Shown here: positions 54,851 to 64,000 of the stretch, in pieces
How positions within the stretch are numbered: the stretch's first letter is position 1
Layout of the letters: the number at the start of each line of letters is the position of its first letter
DNA from: Rhodosorus marinus
Taxonomy: Eukaryota; Rhodophyta; Stylonematophyceae; Stylonematales; Stylonemataceae
DNA: 64,000 nt
Reading direction: 5' to 3'
Assembly (NCBI GenBank): GCA_029953675.1
Contig: JAMWBK010000001.1
Span: 409,001 to 473,000 of the forward strand
The notes under the pieces: model-generated
What the model was told of the DNA's origin: nothing
The model's database searches: none
What the model saw: only the letters and a program-made list of their open reading frames with translations
Made by a program: the position numbers and the translations under genes

Positions 54851-57429
54851 ATGAGAATCTGTTTATTATTAGAGGCGAGGCTCCGGCTCCTACGCGGAGC
54901 GGACTTCAGCAGGAGATTTTACCGTCGTGAGAGGGATAAGGACTTTCGCCGGAACCCTCCAAGTTCTGTTGATAGGAGGGAATTTGAGGTGCTACGGAAA
55001 GAAGAGCTGATTCAAGCGCACAAAATAAAGTCCCGTGGAAGACTCCTCGGTATGAAAGAGGCAACGGAAGAGATCAGGAGGCTGAAAGATTCTGGCGAGC
55101 AGATGCTTACCGAAATCGAGATGAAAAGACTTGGGTTGTCCCTCGCGGGCCACGGGGCGATCGAGAGATTTCCAGAGATCTTTGAGGCACTGGAGGCGCG
55201 CAATTTGAAGCCCACCGCAGATCTGTACGCATGCTTCATGAAGGCGTGCTTGGCCGCCGGGGCTCCTGCAGAAGTCTTGACAGTCTTTCAGGATTTCAAG
55301 CAGGCACGCGTCCCATATTCCAAGCCGCTTATTGACACTCTGCTCAAGGTACGAAGGAACTTCGGTATTTTCTGAGCTGTTCTTGTTCGTCGGGCTAATG
55401 GAAAACTCGCCTCATAACGTTTTGACACAGGTCTTCGGCGCTACAAACGACTTGGAAGAGGTAGAAAGCCTGCATAATGAGCTGCAGAACAAAAGCGTGA
55501 GATTAGATCGGGGATCGACAAACATCCTTCTGAAGGCATATGTGAGAGCTGGTTCAATAGAGAGGTGTCTCGAGGAATATCACAAATTGCAGGGGCAAAG
55601 CTCGTTCATCCCAAACTCGGAAACCTATAGTATTCTCATCTCTGAGCACCTAGCGCTCGGAAATCGTGATGAGGCTGAAAATCTACTTCACGAGCAGAGA
55701 ATCAAAAACATCGGAGTTCACTACAATACGTTCTCAGCATTCGTACGGTATTATGCATCCTCCCAGCAGTTTTATCTGGCGGAAAAGACCATAAAGTCGA
55801 TGCGAGAATCTGGTTTTGAACCCCGGAAAGATGTCTACCATCATATGATTGTTTCCCACTCCAGGTGAGCGACATTGATGCAGTCCCCGTCTCTGTGCTG
55901 TGCTGATTTAATGCTCCAATGCTTCGTGGCGGAGAAGTTTGAGGCTAACAACTTCGTGTATTTCGACGATATGATGTTGCATCGCGAAATCCTTCACCTT
56001 TCCATCAAATTCAGATGCGGCAATCTCCAACAAGCGATGACCTGGTTTCATGGGATGAAATCTGCTCACGAGCTTAGCAGCGCGGAGTACTCTATACTGC
56101 TCTCGCTGGTCGCGAAGATGCGCAATTTGAGACTATTTATTGCAATGATCAATTCAATCGAGGAAGAGAATATTGAGAAAAGTGGCTACATGTATGCAAC
56201 AATGATAAGAACTTTTTCGAGGGCTAGGAGGCTCGACCTGGCGGCAGAAGCGTTCGAGGAGATGAGACAAAGAAAGCTTGCAGACAGCGCAGGTTACAAC
56301 GTATTTATTGATGCCGTTTGCACTCAAGAAACGCCAGATTTCGCGCGAGCCAGGGGGTTAATGACGGACATGGTGGACCAAGGAGTACCTCCGACATCCA
56401 CAACTTATGGAACAGTCATTCATCATCTTTCCAGGCGCGGACATAGTGAAGCGGCTGTTCAGATGTTCGAGGAGATGATCACGCGAGGACTGCCGCCCAC
56501 GGTCATCACCTATACACAAGTGATGCGCGCGTTGATTAGAGGTGACGAGCCGCTGAAGGCAATTGCGTATTGGGAGCGGATGAAGAGGAAAGGAGTGAGT
56601 TTCTTGGTCTTGCTATCGTCAGTCTCCTGATCGCTCAGCCACTACCGTTCTGTCGACAGCGCCATGTGTGGGGGTCGTAACCGTAGCAAAGTCGTCTCAA
56701 ATAGACCGTGCAACTTACGACTATCTCTCTGTTCATTGCCACCAGATCAAACCGAACGCTATCACGTATGTGATTGGGATCGCTGCGCATTGTAGAGCTG
56801 GAGAGCTAGATACCGCTTACCAGATTCTTGCCGATCAAATAGCTGCGAACATCACACCTCTGTCTGGATGCTTTCATGCCCTGATGCAAGCGGAAACGAA
56901 ACGTGGAAATATGGAGAAAACGATGGACTTGTACAAAAGGCTGATGGAGTCGAACGTCGAACCCAACTTGGCCATTTTCGAGGTGATGCTTCGAATGCTT
57001 CTGAGACTTGGTGAAGTAGGCGAAGTGGAGCTTCTCTTCGAGACTATGAAGAAGTTTGAGTTGCGTCCTCCGAAATGGGCTCTGATCATGTTGTTCAAGC
57101 GATTAGCACTGGATGCTGAGCTCCCCAAAGTGCGTTGCGCTGCACCGAAGGGGCGGACCAGTCACAAGTTGAACCTTTTTTTTCTGAACTCCCGACGCTC
57201 GCTTTTCCGTGTTAAGATGTTAGGAACGCTGGACATGTTCATTGAGCGCAGGATTCCAATCTCAGCGGGTATTAACCATGGCATGAAGTTGATTTCATTT
57301 GAGCTTTCTCAGGACAAAGAAATGGCCAATGAGTTTCGGCAGAAGTTGCAAGTCCTCCAGAGCAATCCCCAAGAATCTTCTCAAAAAGGGCACAGATCTC
57401 AAAGGTATGAGCGTTCCATCTCCGAGTGA
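54851..57429 (+). CDS. Pentatricopeptide repeat protein (P-class), about 702 aa
   Basis: Five exons (54851-55348, 55431-55864, 56015-56594, 56746-57129, 57217-57429) join in phase. The leader MRICLLLEARLRLLRGADFS is Arg/Leu-rich, like a mitochondrial presequence. Repeats are frequent, e.g. STNILLKAYVRAGSIERCLE, ETYSILISEHLALGNRDEAE, STTYGTVIHHLSRRGHSEAA, TVITYTQVMRALIRGDEPLK and NAITYVIGIAAHCRAGELDT. The second splice gives SHSR-CGNLQQAM, restoring a normal repeat. Near the end, GTATGA after residue SQ and an acceptor at about 57528-57530 could form a sixth exon ending at 57588, replacing the last dozen residues. No E/DYW domain is seen. It is convergent with the next PPR gene. Confidence 0.85.
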
Positions 57430-57752
57430 ACTACTTCCTGAATTCGAGAACAATCGTTGCACCCCCCCCGCATGTTTGCCTGCTGCACTTCTTTTCCGTC
57501 TCACTGACGTACTGCTCGAAACTACAGGACTTCACGACCGCGACAACTCGAAGTAGGTCCGGCCCAGCACATGAATCAGGCGTCCTAGAGTATTATACCT
57601 CATGGCTGTGTTGTAGGATTTGTATCTCAAAAGCTCTTAACAAACTCAAGCAATGCTAACAGGCTTCTAAGCGAGGAAGAAATATTAAATATGGAAACTT
57701 TAGTGTATGGACAGATTCCATGCTGTAAAGTTATCGAAGTAAGAAAGTCAGG

Positions 57753-60086
57753 TCATCTGCTTGCAAATTTTCCTGACAAGCTTCGATGATGCAGATTATC
57801 CCCTGAGGGCTCCGTATCTTCGCTAGCATTCAACAAGCCGAGTAGCTCGGAAGCGAGCTTTGCTCGCTGCGTATGCCGGTTGCTCTGCTGTCGGTTCCCC
57901 AAGTTCTGGGTCTTTGCCGTCTTGCTTCCGTCCGTTGGCGTGCGCTCACTTCGGGCGCGGCGGGGTTTATCTTTTTGAGCGTTGAGCTTGCTAGTGGACA
58001 TTGCCCTGTTTTTCTTGCTTTCACTAGCACCTTCCGACTTTTCCACTAAGCCTCCCACATCATCAGTCTTCGAGTTCAGCCTCGCGAATGCCTGTGACTG
58101 CAACGAAACGGCCAATTCTGTCTCGCCGCTTTTCGATATCATGTCGATCGCCATTTCCAATCCGTTCACGTCGTCCTTCAAGATTTGAGCAACGTACTTA
58201 GTGTGGTATTTCCTAAGGTCCGAGTCGCTACTGCAGATACACAATGGGCGGCAACAACACAAGTGAGAAAACAAAGTCCATGCCAAAAGCAAACGGCAAG
58301 CATCTACAAAGCGAGCGAGCTTCTGTTTAGGATGAATGGTTCAAAAAGTCACGTACGCAAGAATTCTCCGAAGAACCTCAAGGCAAGCACCTCGCCGATT
58401 TTTTTTCCCCGTCTTCATGATGGCCTTAAACAGAATCTCGGAGCTGTTCCGATTGAGAGATTTGTTTCTCTTCTCCATGCGCTTCAACCAGTTACGGGCC
58501 TCCTCAAGGCGACCAGAGCTCAGATGGTGGGCGGCCATCGCTGCGTAAGGGCGCGCTCGAAGCGTCGCCGATAACCCCTTTTCATCCTCGTCGACGAGTT
58601 TCTCGGCCTTTTCAATCCTGGCATTCTCGACGTCGGTTGCAATAATCCGTTCCCGAAGGCGGAGAGGAATTTTGTATCCTACCGCCTTCATTTCCTCGAT
58701 GGTGGCCGATGCCCCTTCTATGTCTCCATTGGCCCCCAGCTTCTCCACGAGCTTCTCATAAGCTCCTCTTGAAACACGACTTTCTAATTCTCTCCCAACG
58801 CGCATCGTTGAGAGGGCCTGCCCGTGCTTGTCAGCTGCAAGGTATCCCCGAACGAGGTAGTCGACCGCGTGGTCGTATGGTGCCAAGTTACGTTGTTGCA
58901 TCTCTGCGAACCATCGTTCGGCAGACTCAAGCTCGCCCGCTCTTGAGTTTGCCTCAACGAGCTTCGCATAGACCTCCCAACTTGATTTGTATTTCATTCT
59001 CTGCAAGGTGTAGAACGCTCCTTCAGCCTCAGCTGGCTTCCCAGCCCTCGCGTAAGCAAACAGCATGTAAAGTTGAATTTGATTATTAAGACAGTTTCTT
59101 TTCACTGCGCGTTTGTAGATTTGGATGGCAAGCTCCAGCTTCTTGTGCCGAGCATACTGCTGTATGAAGAGTGTATAAGTTTCTGCTGTTGGAGAGTTCT
59201 GACCACCAAACTTCTCCATCTCAGATAGAAACTTTTCCGCCTGGGTAAACTCTTGCTTGTAGAGTTGAGATATGATTAACTTCTGCATCACCGGGCGATT
59301 AACCTCGAATCCTGCTGCTTTGAGCAGCTCAAGTACCTTGTCGAGCTCACCAACTTTCCCTCTTTTAGCATGTATCTCCATTATCGTGTAGTACGCATCC
59401 GCGTTGGGACTAAGTCCGTCTGCAGTTATCCTTGCAAATGTGCTGAGCGCAAGATCTTCTCGACCACACTTCATGTATGCTTTAGCCAAGCTCGAGTAGG
59501 TACCTGCAGTCATCTGCAAGCCCTCCTTCTCCATTTCTTCAACAGCCCAGTTGATAGAATCCATGTTCTTCGCCTTCCCAAATGCATTGATCATTTCGTT
59601 GAAGATAGCGACCGTCGGTTCTATCAAGCATTGTCTCATCTCCTTATACGCTTCTGCGACTTGGTCATACCTCTTAGCCGTCTTCAGACATCGGATGAAC
59701 ATCCTGAAAACGTTGATGTCCAGTGAGTCTCCCATTTTGTTTGTATATTCCATGAATTGGCGGAATTTGAAGAAGTTTCCTTGCCGACTAATTTCTTGCA
59801 TAAGGCTCGTCTTCATTTCCACATCGAGCTTCCGCGCGTTTGATTGATAGCTCATAAAGTCTTCCCATCCGAAACCGAAAGTACCGTTAGGCCCTGATTG
59901 TGAGGCATCAAATGCGAATGCTTTCCCGGTGGGTTCCGCCTGTTGTCCTCTGGGCATTTCTGACTTCTTAGATAATGTCCGTTGCTCTCTGAGTCTTCCC
60001 GCCGACGCCCCAGACAAGGTGCGAATCGCGAGAACACGCTGAAACGTCCTCGTCCTTAGCAAAACCATCTTCAGCAAGTCGCCCAT
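57753..60086 (-). CDS. Pentatricopeptide repeat protein (P-class), about 735 aa
   Basis: Two exons (60086-58357 and 58230-57753). The first true ATG (60086) gives MGDLLKMVLLRTRTFQRVLA, a textbook Arg-rich, acid-free mitochondrial-type presequence; an upstream GTG was rejected. PPR repeats include INVFRMFIRCLKTAKRYDQV, TVAIFNEMINAFGKAKNMDS, TAGTYSSLAKAYMKCGREDL, ADAYYTIMEIHAKRGKVGEL and AETYTLFIQQYARHKKLELA. The second exon, joined in phase (RRILA then SDSDLRKYHTKY), adds a final helical region and then a Lys/Arg/Ser-rich tail (KDKPRRARSERTPTDGSK) of about 100 residues. That tail is not a known editing domain and may contribute non-specific RNA binding. Confidence 0.87.
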
Positions 60087-62202
60087 GCCTCTTCCAAACC
60101 TCGCACGTCTGCTTTCCACGTTCCTCAGCTAAACCGCTGATTAAGCTACTGGTTAAAACGAAAACGAGACCAAGCGGCTTCGATGGGAAAAACGTTTCAT
60201 TCCATGACAAACCTAAGCACGGGTCTCGCGATCAGACCCTAGTGCATCGGAAGCGTCTCCACGCTTAAAATAAACCGAGCGCTATACGACAAGAAAACGA
60301 GATATTCCTTAGACTAATCGTTTCAATCCGTTCAAACGTTCTTCACAGTCATCAGACGAAGCAAACCCAGCTCCAACCGTACACCCGCCCACCCCGAACG
60401 TCAAACTGTTCTACCTCTGTTGCTCGATTCAAGAACGTCCCTTCGAGTAGCAAGAGCGACAGTGAGTCTTTGTGGTTAAATTGGGTGTTACCTGAGATGA
60501 ACCTATTTCAGGTGGATTCTAGTGCTTTAAATTCTATTCAGAAGTGCCTACCAAGAGAATTCGATTCCCAAAACCCCTTCCCAAGCGTGGTCCAGCTGTC
60601 ACAGAATGGAATGGACACCGGCGGAGCTCAATGTCCCGATAGAATGTCCCAGGAAGGTGGGACGACTCGCATCAATCCTTATGAAATATGCTTTGATTGA
60701 TTGGCGGCTGTGAATGATTATTCAAGAACTGTTCTATCGATTGAGTACCAGAAGCTTGACTGACTGGGTTTATTCTGCCAGAGAGGGAGCGGACAGTCGC
60801 TCAGCTACGTAGACGTCTGTTGGTGCGCTCTTGTTCTGCAGCTATGTTCTAGGTCTGCTCGTGGCCCAGTCTTGTATTTTGGTCATGATTGGTTGATGCA
60901 GGAGTTTCATTCGATCAGGGGATTGTCGTTTACAAAGAGCGAGTTCTCGAGCGTTTGAGAAACGTCCTGATGCGAGGAATCCACTCCTCAAGTCCCCTTT
61001 AGACGAGGAACTTTTGCACAATCATCATGAGCATTAGGCGTTTGCTATCCCTGCGACGAGGGTTGCTAGTTTCAGGAGGTGCTATCCATACAAAGCTTTG
61101 TGATCTAGTTCGTCCGTCCTGAACTCTTGTAAACCAGCTTCCCAGTCAGCAGGGGTCATGCCAAGCTCCATCGCTACCAACGCCGACCAGCTTAGAATCC
61201 GATACAATACATCCAATTCCTTTATCGCACGTGTCCTAGAGTTTTTGGCCAGAACGCAGTTTGTTTCCTTTTACCCCTCGGAAACATTCAAGAACTCACC
61301 AAAAAAACGGGGCTGTTCCTACTCTCTGAGACGAATTATGTAGGATCTCCTACTGAATCCGAGGCCTTGGGAATAGACAACGCTCTGTCGTAGAAGCCCA
61401 AAGCAAGAATTTCTCCATGACGGGTGGGGGAGCCGTAGCTTTGAAGGTCGAGAATCCTAAGCAATTTCCAAAGGGTTGGAATCCGATACCAAAACCGAGC
61501 CCATAAAGTATAATGAAATAAAAACCAAATAATCCAGAATATGTAGATAATTCTTATTAGGTTAACTTTCATCATCTGAACCCAACCGCCGGGTTTCAAC
61601 AACAAGACACCCCCCTTCCAGTTTTTCATCATTTGGAGGAAAGCAGGAAACTGGTTTTGTTTTACATATATATACCCTCGTTTTATGAAAAAAGTGCATA
61701 TAAATAATAAAACTCACGGTCTCATACAGGATCACAGCCCCTCTACAAAACCACATGGGGCCCGTATTGATTCTCAATACCCCCCTTCTAGTACACCAAT
61801 AAATAGAAATAGCTCAATAAAAAATTAAATATTCCTTACTTGGTTGTAGGTGACGGGGAACAATAAACTGGTCATTTACTCCGAGCGCCTTTTTACTGAG
61901 GGGTTAGCATCGGTGCATAAAATATTTTGATTTGTACGATATATTATTGAGGTTGTTGAAATTTCTTATGAAAACATAGAACTGGATTTTTTGCTTTGGG
62001 TTTTCTCACCGAGCGTGGATGGTCAGAGCCGTTGCCGTCACATGCTGGTATTAAGCCAGGCAGGGAGAGAGGGAGGAGAGGAAAGTTATCAATTCGTGAG
62101 GGCGAGGTTGAGAGAATCGGATGTCTGAGGGGGGGAGGGGTTATCAGCTTTGTTTATCTTTTTTGCAATCTTTTGTTTTGATCTGCTGTTTGAATTGACG
62201 AG
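60087..62202. other. Intergenic region between PPR gene and SAHH
   Basis: 2.1 kb. 60087-60440 is the upstream region of the minus-strand PPR gene. A short plus frame lies at 60497-60700 (listed separately). A minus frame at 61632-61336 includes a hydrophobic segment (IIYIFWIIWFLFHYTLW) but has no support. 61980-62200 is G/T-rich on plus with runs of G and leads to the SAHH start. I see no RNA gene. Confidence 0.4.
60497..60700 (+). CDS. Possible small protein, 67 aa
   Basis: An ATG at 60497, just after an AG preceded by a weak pyrimidine tract, opens MNLFQVDSSALNSIQKCLPR and continues NPFPSVVQLSQNGMDTGG and TTRINPYEICFD. It reads like protein but is short, has no recognised motif, and may be an exon of a gene whose other parts I cannot see. 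Confidence 0.25.
   Translation: MNLFQVDSSALNSIQKCLPREFDSQNPFPSVVQLSQNGMDTGGAQCPDRMSQEGGTTRINPYEICFD

Positions 62203-64000
<1,798 letters not shown>

Overview
The window is nuclear DNA of a photosynthetic eukaryote. Almost every gene I could build is split by short GT-AG introns, mostly about 60-180 nt. The window has two PHR2/FabZ-type genes with plastid-like leaders, a plant-type adenosylhomocysteinase (with the plant/algal insertion), many organelle-type pentatricopeptide repeat (PPR) genes, a SHAQKYF-type MYB and a plant-type FG-GAP membrane protein. A unicellular alga, possibly a red alga or a relative, fits best. The sequence alone does not fix the lineage. Many starts and all splice sites below were read by eye from reading frame, phase and homology.

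Layout. 1-10 kb: a small membrane-protein gene, GRWD1/RRB1 (ribosome assembly), a UMP-CMP-type kinase, a FabZ-like hotdog protein, and a tiny Hc1-type histone H1-like protein. 9.3-12.7 kb: a divergent pair made of an uncharacterised gene and an FG-GAP membrane protein. 12.8-27 kb: five PPR or PPR-like genes with three uncharacterised genes tucked between them. 27.3-32.5 kb: DNA primase large subunit (PRIM2) and the PP2A scaffold subunit. 35-37 kb: V-ATPase subunit H. 39-44 kb: ubiquilin/DSK2 and a PHR2-type photolyase-like protein. 44.4-48.8 kb: a SAP-like coiled-coil protein and a MYB SHAQKYF protein. 51.8-60.1 kb: three more PPR genes. 62.2-64 kb: adenosylhomocysteinase (SAHH), running off the end.

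How the genes relate. The housekeeping genes are unrelated to one another. The feature that stands out is eight PPR or PPR-like genes in 48 kb. All that I could read are P-class, without E/DYW editing tails, and several begin with Arg-rich or hydroxylated leaders that suggest import into mitochondria or plastids. They probably act on organelle RNA.

Two further properties recur. Many starts lie just downstream of long sense-strand G/T-rich tracts. Many genes are convergent, with gaps of about 20-50 nt. The least expected individual genes are the bacterial-type Hc1 histone H1-like protein and a FabZ-like protein that lacks the His-containing active-site loop.
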